Of a DNA stretch of 64,000 bases, positions 26,158-35,014 are shown one piece after another. The translations under genes were made by a program, and so were the position numbers. This stretch comes from Daejeonella sp. H1SJ63. Lineage in GTDB: Bacteria > Bacteroidota > Bacteroidia > Sphingobacteriales > Sphingobacteriaceae. The stretch spans positions 248,001 through 312,000 of the forward strand of contig NZ_JARKMZ010000028.1 of assembly GCF_029360775.1 (NCBI RefSeq), given 5' to 3'. Within the stretch, counting starts at the first letter, position 1. Each line of letters opens with the position of its first letter. The notes beneath the pieces are model-generated. The model was not told where the DNA came from and did not search any database. It saw only the letters and a program-made list of their open reading frames with translations.

Positions 26158-27267
26158 ATGAAAAACTATTTCCTTTTGATTACAGGCCTTTTTATTTTTA
26201 ATATTTCCGCGCTTTCAGCTCAGGAGATATTATGGAAAGAACAAGCCGCATTTGATGGTGTTCCTGAATATTACCAAAAGTGGAATTATCCTGATTTTAA
26301 TTTTCCTTCAGACCAGAAAGCATGGGATAAAGAACGTTTGAAAGTCAGGGAAACCCTGAAAGGCCTCCTTGGAAATATTCCGTCCCGCCCTGAAAAACTA
26401 ACTGTCAGAACGCTTTCCAAAAAACAAATGAACGGGTATATCCTTGAGAAATTCATTATTGATAATGGTATTGACGGATGGATTCCGGGATATCTGGCCA
26501 TACCAACAAATGTTAAAGGGAAGGTTCCTGTAGTTCTGGGAATGCATGGTCATAGCAGTAGCAAGGAAAACGTTTTCGGAATAAATTCAGCTACAGCTCA
26601 GGATGTTTTAGCTCTGCTTATTTCAAAAGGCTATGCGGTTATGGCAATTGATAGTTATTTTAACGGAGAGCGTAAAGGAACCGGTCCTGCCGGGATACTG
26701 GAGACACAGGCAAAGGGAGCAGATCAGGAATCTTCACAGTTTAAAATTAATTTATGGTTTGGCCGTTCACTCTGGGGGATGCAATTACGTGATGAACAGA
26801 TTGCTCTGGATTATTTAAACAGCCGGCCTGAGATAGATTCTGACAGAATTGGTGCTGAAGGCATGAGCATGGGGAGTACAAGAGCATGGTGGCTGGCCGC
26901 TCTTGATGACCGGATCAAAGTAGTAGTTGGAGTAGCTTGCTTCACCAGATATAAAGAATTAATCGAGCAAAGGGAGTTAAAAGCACATGGTATTTACTAT
27001 TTTGTTCCAGGAATGCTGCAACATTTTGATACTGAGGCGGTAATGGGGCTTATTGCTCCCAGACCTTTTCTGGCACTTACAGGAGACAGTGATGCCGGTT
27101 CTCCGGTAAGCGGAATGAAAACACTGGAGAAAAAGCTGGATACTGTTTATTCACTTTACAAGCAGAAAGAGAAGTTTAAGAGTATCATTTATCCCGAAAC
27201 GGGGCATGTATTTACTGACGATATGAAAATCGAGATGCTTGATTGGTTAGAAAAATATCTGAAATGA
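26158..27267 (+). CDS. Exported alpha/beta hydrolase (dienelactone hydrolase/acetyl esterase type)
   Basis: A 369-residue secreted esterase-like protein. The signal peptide ends at ALSAQE. The nucleophile elbow is GMSMGS near residue 237, the acid is probably Asp in TGDSDAGSP, and the His is in ETGHVFTDD. The oxyanion region VLGMHGHSSSKENVFG fits the large dienelactone-hydrolase/acetyl xylan esterase group. It overlaps the next hydrolase gene by 4 bp. The two proteins are distant paralogues with the same layout; the natural ester is unknown. Confidence 0.82.
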   Translation: MKNYFLLITGLFIFNISALSAQEILWKEQAAFDGVPEYYQKWNYPDFNFPSDQKAWDKERLKVRETLKGLLGNIPSRPEKLTVRTLSKKQMNGYILEKFIIDNGIDGWIPGYLAIPTNVKGKVPVVLGMHGHSSSKENVFGINSATAQDVLALLISKGYAVMAIDSYFNGERKGTGPAGILETQAKGADQESSQFKINLWFGRSLWGMQLRDEQIALDYLNSRPEIDSDRIGAEGMSMGSTRAWWLAALDDRIKVVVGVACFTRYKELIEQRELKAHGIYYFVPGMLQHFDTEAVMGLIAPRPFLALTGDSDAGSPVSGMKTLEKKLDTVYSLYKQKEKFKSIIYPETGHVFTDDMKIEMLDWLEKYLK

Positions 27268-28421
27268 AAAAAATACTCAGAAAATCAGGATATCTGCTTC
27301 TTCTTGCAATAAGCTCAATGTCACTTTTTGCCCAAAAAAGTGCGAAATCCTCTGCAGCTGCTAAACCAATCCCGGAAAAGATAGCAGCCCATTTTATAGT
27401 TCCTGAAGCATATAAAAATCAGTATGGTGCTTATCGTCCTGTTTTAAAGTTTTATAACGGTGATTCTGTTAAAACTGCGAAGGACTGGACCCGGAGAAGA
27501 GAAGAGATCCTTTCAAGATGGAACTCGATGATGGGGCAGTGGCCTGCACTGATTCAAAAGCAAAGCTTTGAAATGCTTGATACGGTACAGCTTGATGGTT
27601 TTGTAAGATACAAAGTGAGATTCAACTGGTTACCCGGACAAAAAACGGATGGCTATCTGATGATACCGAACAGCCCCGGAAAGAAAGCTGCGGTGATCAC
27701 GGTTTACTATGAGCCTGAAACATCGGCTGGATTAGGAAGGTCGGATCTCCCTGACAGAGATTTTGCCTATCAACTGGCTAAACGTGGCTTCGTTACTCTT
27801 TCTATAGGAACTACAGAAACTACTGCCAATAAAACTTATTCACTTTATTATCCTGGTATTCAGAATGCAAGTGTTCAGCCTCTTTCATTACTGGCGTATG
27901 CAGCTGCTAATGCCTGGAATGTACTTGCCGGCATAAAAGATGTTGATTCAAAAAGAATTGGAATTATGGGGCATTCATATGGGGGCAAATGGGCAATGTT
28001 CGCATCGGCCCTGTATGAAAAATTTGCCTGTGCTGTCTGGTCTGATCCTGGTATTGTATTTGATGAGACCCGCGAATCTGTCAATTACTGGGAACCCTGG
28101 TATCTGGGTTATTATCCTCAACCGTGGAGAAAAAGAGGTTTGATTACCAATGAGAATCCTGCCGGTGGACTTTACCCAAAGCTTGTTGCTGAGGGGTACG
28201 ATCTCCATGAACTTCATGCTCTGATGGCTCCACGCCCATTTATGGTTTCCGGAGGTTCAGAAGATCCATCCAAACGATGGATTCCCCTGAATCAAACTAT
28301 TGCCGTAAACCGTTTGCTTGGATACGAAAATCGTGTTGCAATGAGCAACCGCCCTGAACATGCCCCAAATCCTGAATCGAATGAGGCAGCATTTTTATTT
28401 TTAGAACATTTTTTGAAATAA
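27264..28421 (+). CDS. Exported alpha/beta hydrolase, second copy
   Basis: A 385-residue secreted hydrolase. The ATG at 27264 overlaps the previous stop (ATGA) and opens a signal peptide (ISSMSLFAQ); the upstream TTG at 27243 is rejected. The nucleophile lies in GHSYGGKWAMF, the acid probably in SGGSEDPSKRW, and the His in RPEHAPNPES. The mature N terminus is Ala/Ser/Lys-rich. It is translationally coupled to the preceding hydrolase, which suggests that both act on the same extracytoplasmic material. Its stop codon overlaps the start of a tandem repeat. Confidence 0.82.
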   Translation: MKKILRKSGYLLLLAISSMSLFAQKSAKSSAAAKPIPEKIAAHFIVPEAYKNQYGAYRPVLKFYNGDSVKTAKDWTRRREEILSRWNSMMGQWPALIQKQSFEMLDTVQLDGFVRYKVRFNWLPGQKTDGYLMIPNSPGKKAAVITVYYEPETSAGLGRSDLPDRDFAYQLAKRGFVTLSIGTTETTANKTYSLYYPGIQNASVQPLSLLAYAAANAWNVLAGIKDVDSKRIGIMGHSYGGKWAMFASALYEKFACAVWSDPGIVFDETRESVNYWEPWYLGYYPQPWRKRGLITNENPAGGLYPKLVAEGYDLHELHALMAPRPFMVSGGSEDPSKRWIPLNQTIAVNRLLGYENRVAMSNRPEHAPNPESNEAAFLFLEHFLK

Positions 28422-28482
28422 TTACGAATTACGAATTACGAATTACGAATTACGAATTACGAATTACGAATTACGAATTACG
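28420..28482. repeat. Tandem repeat, nine copies of AATTACG
   Basis: Nine perfect, uninterrupted copies of the 7-bp unit run from the stop codon of the second hydrolase to within 13 bp of the convergent FKBP gene. A single related copy (GAATTACGAATT) lies at 16251-16262. Confidence 0.97.
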
Positions 28483-28494
28483 AATTTTTAATTC

Positions 28495-29226
28495 CTAATT
28501 CTTAATTTTGATCAGTTCTACCTCAAAAATCAGTGTGCTGTATGGTGGAATATCCTGCCCGGCGCCACGTTCTCCATAACCCAGGGTATAAGGAATAAAG
28601 AAGCGGTATTTGGAGCCTGCCGGCATTTGCTGCAAACCTTCAGTCCAACCCGGAATTACTTGATTGAGTACGAAAGATGTTGGCTCACCCCGGTCATACG
28701 AGCTGTCAAATTGTTTGCCATTGGTTAATGTTCCTTTATAATGAACCGTAACTTCATCTGTTGCAACAGGTTTTGCGCCGGTTCCGGCAGTTAAAACTTC
28801 ATATTGAAGTCCGCTTGGCAGAGTCACAATACCTGCTTTTTTCTTATTCTCATTCAGGAAATTAGTAGCTTCTGCAATCACTCCTTCAAATTTTTTTCTT
28901 TCAAGGGCAGTCAGAAAGCCGTAGATCACTTCCTGTGATTTTTCAGGGCTAAGAATTACATTTCCTGCTGAAAAAACATCATTCATTGCTTTAGATACCA
29001 TTGTATAATTAAGATTGTTTACTCCCCTCATTTTCAGGTCGTTTGCAATGCTTGATCCAAAAGCATAGCTGGCAGAGTCTAACTGGGTTTTCAAAGCCGG
29101 AGCACTTACTGCTGGTTTTGCAGCAGCAGATTTAGCCGGAGTGGTTTTTGCAGCAACTGGTTTGGATTGTGCAAAGCCGTTGGCTGACAGGGCTGAAGCT
29201 GCAAGAATTATTAAAAAACGTTTCAT
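28495..29226 (-). CDS. FKBP-type peptidyl-prolyl cis-trans isomerase (FkpA/Mip type)
   Basis: A 243-residue periplasmic folding helper. The signal peptide ends at NGFAQS, followed by an Ala/Lys/Pro linker. Residues 50-130 resemble the Mip/FkpA dimerisation domain (SYAFGSSIANDLK), and the C-terminal 110 residues form the FKBP domain with VTVHYKGTLTNGKQFDSSYDRGEP, PGWTEGLQQMPAGSK and IPPYSTLIFEVEL. All usual active-site blocks are present. Monocistronic. Confidence 0.95.
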   Translation of the reverse strand: MKRFLIILAASALSANGFAQSKPVAAKTTPAKSAAAKPAVSAPALKTQLDSASYAFGSSIANDLKMRGVNNLNYTMVSKAMNDVFSAGNVILSPEKSQEVIYGFLTALERKKFEGVIAEATNFLNENKKKAGIVTLPSGLQYEVLTAGTGAKPVATDEVTVHYKGTLTNGKQFDSSYDRGEPTSFVLNQVIPGWTEGLQQMPAGSKYRFFIPYTLGYGERGAGQDIPPYSTLIFEVELIKIKN

Positions 29227-29593
29227 TTGTATTTTATATTTTGAGTGTAAAATGCTTCTGAAATTGCTGAAGCGGTCGCTAATATAGACAGCCGGATGGA
29301 ATATTAAACAATAATGTCGTGTATTTTTTCTTTCCGGTTTAAATCTTAAATTGTGGTAATAAAAGTCGGCTTTATGACCGGAAGCTATCTGATTTTATGC
29401 AGTATACCCGTTATTATTGGATTAATGTCTTACGGAAGCCTTGATGGAACATAAACCCAGGGCTTTAAAAATTGAATGTTTCTGCCATTCATGTTTTTTG
29501 GGGAAAGATTTTTTTATAGATTTAATTACCCTAAATACAATTCTTATCATTTTTTCACTTTTCTGGTTCAGTAAGCTAAACCGGCAATAATTT
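29227..29593. other. Intergenic region with a possible 26-codon ORF
   Basis: This 367-bp divergent gap holds no annotated gene. An open frame at 29374-29454 (plus strand) encodes a 26-residue hydrophobic peptide beginning MTGSYLILCSIPV, which could be a small membrane peptide, but neither a promoter box nor a ribosome binding site supports it. No exact TAnnTTTG box was found for either flanking gene. Confidence 0.25.
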
Positions 29594-30283
29594 ATGTCAA
29601 AAAATCATACAGCCTTTACGCTGATTTTCATAGTGATTATCCTCCTGAATCTGATAGCTCAATCAAGCTTTTTCCCGGGGATGAATCTGTATGTAAAGCC
29701 TTTGATCTGTCTTTCACTGGCAATCTATCTCTATAAAAATGTAAATATGAGGGCGGGGTTTAACAGGTTTGTACTGGCCGGACTCGTTTTTTCTCTTTTT
29801 GGTGATTGCTTTTTGTTGTTTGCCGGATCAGATATTTATTTTTTTCTTTACGGACTGATTTCATTTCTGCTTGCTCATATTGTTTATTCGATGGCGTTTG
29901 TCAGGGACTTTAAGAACAATCCGGATGCATCAAAGTATTACGGACATCTGATGCTGTTTTGTATGGGTGTATTTTCCATGTCTTATTATACAATGATTCG
30001 TGACTATCTGAATGATTTCAGAATACCGGTTATGGCTTATATGTTTGTCATTTCAGTAATGGCGATTCTGGCCGGTTACCGTTACAGGAGAGTAAATTTA
30101 ATCAGCTTCAGAATGATTTATCTGGGGGCAATATTTTTTGTAATCTCTGATTCGGCACTTGCATTTAATAAGTTTGTTCAACCGTTCTCTTCAGCAGGAT
30201 TTATCATCATGTCTACTTATATGATTGCTCAATATCTGATTACTATTGGAACAATTGAACGAATAGTAATTCCTGTGAAATGA
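29594..30283 (+). CDS. Lysoplasmalogenase (YhhN/TMEM86 family)
   Basis: A 229-residue integral membrane protein with seven to eight predicted helices. It has the family pattern of conserved acidic residues in membrane helices: LFGDCFLLF in the middle and YLGAIFFVISDSALAFNKF near the C terminus. Members hydrolyse the vinyl-ether bond of lysoplasmalogens; in aerobic bacteria the true substrate is unsettled. An unknown exported protein starts 57 bp downstream. Confidence 0.85.
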   Translation: MSKNHTAFTLIFIVIILLNLIAQSSFFPGMNLYVKPLICLSLAIYLYKNVNMRAGFNRFVLAGLVFSLFGDCFLLFAGSDIYFFLYGLISFLLAHIVYSMAFVRDFKNNPDASKYYGHLMLFCMGVFSMSYYTMIRDYLNDFRIPVMAYMFVISVMAILAGYRYRRVNLISFRMIYLGAIFFVISDSALAFNKFVQPFSSAGFIIMSTYMIAQYLITIGTIERIVIPVK

Positions 30284-30340
30284 TAAAATCAAAACTGTAT
30301 ATTGGGTTTACTATATGATACGAAAATTACTTTTTTAATT

Positions 30341-31063
30341 ATGTTCAGAACCTACGGCCTGCTCCTTGCAGTCTTTCTGCCTTTTTGTGGTTATAGTCAG
30401 TCATTGAAAGAACATCATATTGAATCTGATGAACTTAGTATTGTAAAGTCCCAATATATAAAAGCCACTGCCAATCAATCTGGGTTATACCGCGGTTCTG
30501 ATTATATCGGATATCCGCTGCGTTTTAAAGGCGGGCATCAATTCTTTGAATTGGCAGAACCTGCTTATGGAACCGTATTTTACGATGGGATGGCTTATAA
30601 AGATATCAGAATCTGGTTTGACATAATGAAGGATCAGGTTCTTGTTCAACATACTGACGGTATTTCCAGAATAGTGCTTCACAATGAGCTTGTTGAAGAA
30701 TTCAGCATCTTCGGACATCAATTTACTCATATCCGGGCAGGCGAATCTTCTATGTCTGAAGGTTTTTATGATCTTGTTTATCAGGGTAATACCGAGGTTT
30801 TGGTAAAACGTTCAAAAGTCACTGTGAAGGATGTAAGTTTAGATGGGGTATTTCTAAAAGTCCTCAGACAAAGAAATCAGTTTTTTATAAAGAGGAATGG
30901 TAATTACTATGTTATTGAAGGTCTTGGTTCTGTACTGAAAGTGCTTGGGAGCAAACAGAAAGAAATTCAGGCTCATCTGAAAGAGAACAAACTTAAGTAT
31001 AGAAAAGAACCGGAAGAGACTATTGTAAGGGCAGTCGCTTTGTTCGATAAATTAAAGGGATGA
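30341..31063 (+). CDS. Exported protein of unknown function, first gene of the TonB receptor operon
   Basis: A 240-residue protein with a signal peptide ending in CGYSQS. The frame opens at a TTG at 30302, but the ATG at 30341 gives a proper signal peptide. The mature part contains repeated short beta strands (GTVFYDGMAYKDIRIWFDIM, QVLVQHTDGISRIVLHNELV) and a basic helical C terminus; no named family is recognised. It overlaps the start of the STN-type TonB receptor by 4 bp, so translation is coupled. Co-occurrence suggests a periplasmic accessory of that receptor; this is inference. Confidence 0.7.
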   Translation: MFRTYGLLLAVFLPFCGYSQSLKEHHIESDELSIVKSQYIKATANQSGLYRGSDYIGYPLRFKGGHQFFELAEPAYGTVFYDGMAYKDIRIWFDIMKDQVLVQHTDGISRIVLHNELVEEFSIFGHQFTHIRAGESSMSEGFYDLVYQGNTEVLVKRSKVTVKDVSLDGVFLKVLRQRNQFFIKRNGNYYVIEGLGSVLKVLGSKQKEIQAHLKENKLKYRKEPEETIVRAVALFDKLKG

Positions 31064-33852
31064 CAATGAATTTAAAGAGATCCTTGATTTTATTTTGCCT
31101 CATTTTCTTTGTCTTTATCTCCAATGCTCAGAATAAACAGGTCCTGATCAGTGCAGAGTATAAAAATGCCACAATCAGGGAGTTTGTTTCTGATCTGGAG
31201 CAGAAAACTGATTACCGTTTTTACTATGATGCCTTACAATTTGACAGTTTGCGTGTAACACTCAGTGCAAAGGATGACTCGGTTAGTTCTATCATCAAAA
31301 AAGCATTTCTGAATACGAAATTCCGATTCGCGATTGATTTAAAACACAATGTTTTTTTAACGAAAGACCTTGAGATCTTTGCGTCTCTGCCTTACGGGAT
31401 ATTTGATAGCGAGCGTGATTCATTAAAATGGAAGGGGCAGCAGGAAATTCTTGCTCTTGCGGATCTCAGTGCTGCAGAAGTTCAGTCTGTTCAGAGTTCT
31501 GCACTTTCAAATAAGATTGTTCAGATCGGTAATAAGAATGCCCCGCAAAAGTCGGGTAATATTTCACTGGCCGGCTATGTACGCGATGCCAAAACTGGTA
31601 CACCTGTAACCGGAGCAGCAGTTTTTATTGAGCAGCCGCGCATTGGTACATATACTGATCAGTTCGGATATTATTCTCTGGCCCTGCCCAGAGGCCCCCA
31701 TGTTTTAAATATTAAAGCCCTTGGTATTATTGACCTTAAACGTCCGATCATACTCTATTCGGAAGGCAAACTGGATATTGATATTCAGTCGCAGGTATTG
31801 TCATTAAAAGAAGTTATTATTTCTGCTGAAAGTTCTGCGAATGTCCGTAACGTTCAGATGGGTGTACAGAAACTAAGTATCAGCTCGATCAAGCAGGTGC
31901 CTGTGGCTTTCGGGGAAGCAGATATTATGAAGGTGATGCTAACTCTGCCCGGTGTAAAATCGGTTGGTGAAGCCGGGAATGGGTTCAATGTCAGGGGAGG
32001 AGCCGTGGATCAGAATCTGATTCAGTTTGATGATCTCACCATTTATAATCCATCTCATTTTTTTGGTTTCTTTTCTGCATTCAATCCAGATGTGGTTAAA
32101 GATGTAGAATTGTATAAAAGTAGTATTCCTTCCCGCTTTGGCGGCCGTCTGGCTTCGGTACTTGATGTGAACAGCAGAGACGGCAATAATAAAAAGTTAA
32201 GCGGAAAAGCCGGGATCGGACTATTAACAGGACGGATAAATCTGGAAGGCCCGATTATCAAAGACCGCACATCTTTTATCATGGGGGCCAGAACAACATA
32301 TTCCAACTGGATACTTAAGTTACTTCCCGACGATTCTGGCTATAAGAACAGTAAAGCGGCTTTTTATGATATGAATTTGCGAATCAGTCATAAAATCAAT
32401 GATAAGAACAGTCTTTATATTTCGGGTTATCTGAGCGATGACAATTCCAATCTGGGTGGCGATACTACTTTTACCTATAGTAATAAGAATCTATCATTGA
32501 AATGGAAACATATTTTCAGTAATAAACTTACCGGGCTTGTAGTTGGAGGATTCAGCAGATATCAATACGATAATCAGAGTGACCAGAATCCTGTAAATGC
32601 CTATAAAATGGCATTTGATATCAATCAGGCTAATTTCAAGACAGATTTCAACTATTATCTAAGCCCTAAACATACCATAGATTTTGGTTTGAGTTCTATC
32701 AGATACCAGCTTCATCCGGGAACTTATCTGCCACTTGGAAGCAGGTCGCTCGTAGTGTCAAATGTGCTTCAAACTGAACAGGCAATAGAGAGTGCAGCTT
32801 ATTTAGGCGACAGATTCGATCTCACAGATAAACTGTCGCTGGATCTTGGTGTCAGATATTCCATGTTTAACTATCTGGGTCCCAAAAGTGTTAATCAGTA
32901 TCTGCCTGGTTTGCCTGTAGAACCGGGAAATAGCACCGGAAGTACGAATTATCAGAAGGGAGAGCTGGTTAAGACTTACCATGGGCCGGAAATGCGTTTT
33001 TCCGGACGCTATCAGTTCACTGATGCCTTGTCGGTAAAGGCAGCATATAATACACTCCGGCAATACATTCATTTGCTGACAAACAGTACAGCCATTTCTC
33101 CAACAGATATCTGGAAGCTGAGCGATCCTAATATTAAACCGCAATATGGAGATCAGTTCTCACTGGGCTTATACCGGAATTTCAAAAATAATACGGTGGA
33201 ATTGTCTGTTGAAGGTTATTACAAACGTCTTAAAGACTATCTTGACTATAAAAGCGGAGCTTCTTTAATTATGAATCATCACATTGAAACGGATGTGCTG
33301 AATACGAAAGGTAAAGCTTATGGAGTAGAATTTCTGATTAAAAAGCCGGTCGGAAAACTGAACGGCTGGATAGGATATACTTATTCGCGAACTTTACTTA
33401 AAACAGATGATCCGACGGTGGGTCAGTTAATCAACCGGGGAAATTACTATCCGGCAAACTTTGATAAACCAAATGATTTGACCCTGGTTGGAAATTACCG
33501 CTTTTCACATCGTTTCAGCGCATCATTTAATGCAACATATAGTACCGGCCGACCAATAACTGTTCCTGTTGGTAAGTATTATTATGCCGGATCGCTGCGT
33601 GCCAGTTATTCAGACCGGAATGCTTTGAGGGCCCCTGATTATTTCCGTACCGATTTCTCGGTTAATATTGAGGGTAATCATAAAATACATCAGCTGACTC
33701 ATAGTTCATGGACGATCGGAGTCTATAATCTGACTGGCAGGGATAATGCCTATTCAACTTATTTTATATCTCAGAAAGGTGTCATCCGCGGATATCAGCT
33801 TTCTATTTTCGGGAATGCTATCCCTTTTGTAAACTATAATATCAGGTTTTAA
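31060..33852 (+). CDS. TonB-dependent receptor with STN and carboxypeptidase-like domains
   Basis: An outer membrane protein of 930 residues. After the signal peptide (FISNAQ) residues 25-105 resemble a secretin/TonB short N-terminal (STN) domain (ATIREFVSDLEQKTDYRFYY), which in other receptors contacts an anti-sigma factor. A carboxypeptidase-regulatory-like domain lies around 170-250 (LAGYVRDAKTGTPVTGAAV). The plug domain (LPGVKSVGEAGNGFNVRGG, VDQNLIQFDDLTIYNPSHFFG) and a barrel follow. It lacks the SusC signature FVVDGVP, so it is a non-SusC receptor. No sigma/anti-sigma pair is nearby. A DUF4249 lipoprotein follows after 1 bp. Confidence 0.9.
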   Translation: MTMNLKRSLILFCLIFFVFISNAQNKQVLISAEYKNATIREFVSDLEQKTDYRFYYDALQFDSLRVTLSAKDDSVSSIIKKAFLNTKFRFAIDLKHNVFLTKDLEIFASLPYGIFDSERDSLKWKGQQEILALADLSAAEVQSVQSSALSNKIVQIGNKNAPQKSGNISLAGYVRDAKTGTPVTGAAVFIEQPRIGTYTDQFGYYSLALPRGPHVLNIKALGIIDLKRPIILYSEGKLDIDIQSQVLSLKEVIISAESSANVRNVQMGVQKLSISSIKQVPVAFGEADIMKVMLTLPGVKSVGEAGNGFNVRGGAVDQNLIQFDDLTIYNPSHFFGFFSAFNPDVVKDVELYKSSIPSRFGGRLASVLDVNSRDGNNKKLSGKAGIGLLTGRINLEGPIIKDRTSFIMGARTTYSNWILKLLPDDSGYKNSKAAFYDMNLRISHKINDKNSLYISGYLSDDNSNLGGDTTFTYSNKNLSLKWKHIFSNKLTGLVVGGFSRYQYDNQSDQNPVNAYKMAFDINQANFKTDFNYYLSPKHTIDFGLSSIRYQLHPGTYLPLGSRSLVVSNVLQTEQAIESAAYLGDRFDLTDKLSLDLGVRYSMFNYLGPKSVNQYLPGLPVEPGNSTGSTNYQKGELVKTYHGPEMRFSGRYQFTDALSVKAAYNTLRQYIHLLTNSTAISPTDIWKLSDPNIKPQYGDQFSLGLYRNFKNNTVELSVEGYYKRLKDYLDYKSGASLIMNHHIETDVLNTKGKAYGVEFLIKKPVGKLNGWIGYTYSRTLLKTDDPTVGQLINRGNYYPANFDKPNDLTLVGNYRFSHRFSASFNATYSTGRPITVPVGKYYYAGSLRASYSDRNALRAPDYFRTDFSVNIEGNHKIHQLTHSSWTIGVYNLTGRDNAYSTYFISQKGVIRGYQLSIFGNAIPFVNYNIRF

Positions 33853-33853
33853 C

Positions 33854-34999
33854 ATGATCAGAAGAATTTATATACCTGTATTTCTCGTGCTTCTGTTCTT
33901 TTTGAATCAGGCATGCAAAAAGCCATTTGAGCATGAGGGAATCAAGGATGCACCGAGCCTTTTAGTAGTGGAGGGAGTGATTAATCCTTCAGGCATCACT
34001 AACATCTATTTAAGCCGTACCCTTAAACTGGCGGATAAATTAAAGGCAAATCCTGAAATCAAGGCTAAAGTTCAGATTGAAGGACCCGCTAATGCTGTAT
34101 TTCCATTAACTGAAAATACAGCAGGAACCTATTCTGTAGCATCTTTGAATCTTAATCCAAACCTTCAGTACAGATTAAGAATTAAAACTGTTTCAGGCAG
34201 GGAATATCTTTCCGATTTATTGAGTGTTAAAAACACTCCGGTAATTGACAGTCTGAACTGGCAGAGAACAGCTGCCGGCGTAGGAATCTATTCCAATGCC
34301 CACGACTCTCAGAATAATACCAGATATTATCAGTGGGATTATGAGGAAACCTGGGAAATACGCTCGATTGCATATTCCGAATTTTTATTAAAAGATGGGG
34401 CAATGATAAGCAGACCCGTGCCCGAAATGGAGCTGTTATTTACCTGCTGGAAGAATGAACGTTCAACTGATATTCTGATTACATCAACAGATAAATTAAG
34501 TGCTGATGTAGTCTACCGTTTTCCTCTTGCATTTATACCCAGTCGTTCAGAGAAACTGGCAGTGAAATACAGTATTCTGGTGAAACAATACGCCATTAGC
34601 AGGGAAGCTTACGAGTATCTGGGTTTAATGAAAAGAAACTCAGAACAGCAGGGGTCCATTTTTGATGTTCAGCCTACTGAATTAAGAGGAAATATTAAGA
34701 GCCTGACTGATCCTTCGGAACAGGTTATAGGCTTTATTGGAATTTCAACTATCAAAGAGAAGAGAATTTTTATTGATCGTATGCAAGTTGCTGACTGGAA
34801 TTTCAATCTGGGCTGTGAGATGATTGTGGTTAAGAATGACAAAGATAGTTTACAGGTTTTTGGACCAAACCGTGGTATGCTGGCTACAAGTTCCAATCTG
34901 GGTATGACAGGTACAGTTGTATCCTACAATGGAAGTACTCAGAATTGTGTTGACTGCAGAACCAGAGGAGGAAATAATGTTAAACCTGCATTCTGGTAG
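33854..34999 (+). CDS. DUF4249 surface lipoprotein
   Basis: A 381-residue lipoprotein; the signal ends at FLNQACKKP with the lipid Cys near residue 21. The body fits DUF4249: an N-terminal beta domain with LVVEGVINPSG and IYLSRT, a YRLRIKTVSGREYLSD block, and a C-terminal FIDRMQVADWNFNLGCEM followed by a Cys pair in NCVDCRTRGG. DUF4249 genes usually sit next to a TonB-dependent receptor, as here (1-bp gap), and are thought to act as a surface partner much as SusD does for SusC. Function unproven. Confidence 0.85.
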   Translation: MIRRIYIPVFLVLLFFLNQACKKPFEHEGIKDAPSLLVVEGVINPSGITNIYLSRTLKLADKLKANPEIKAKVQIEGPANAVFPLTENTAGTYSVASLNLNPNLQYRLRIKTVSGREYLSDLLSVKNTPVIDSLNWQRTAAGVGIYSNAHDSQNNTRYYQWDYEETWEIRSIAYSEFLLKDGAMISRPVPEMELLFTCWKNERSTDILITSTDKLSADVVYRFPLAFIPSRSEKLAVKYSILVKQYAISREAYEYLGLMKRNSEQQGSIFDVQPTELRGNIKSLTDPSEQVIGFIGISTIKEKRIFIDRMQVADWNFNLGCEMIVVKNDKDSLQVFGPNRGMLATSSNLGMTGTVVSYNGSTQNCVDCRTRGGNNVKPAFW

Positions 35000-35014
35000 A
35001 TAGATTTAAGGGAT

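Noticed and set aside
28420-28482. The AATTACG array as a CRISPR or origin region.
   Set aside because: Units are only 7 bp with no spacers, and no cas genes or replication initiator lies nearby.
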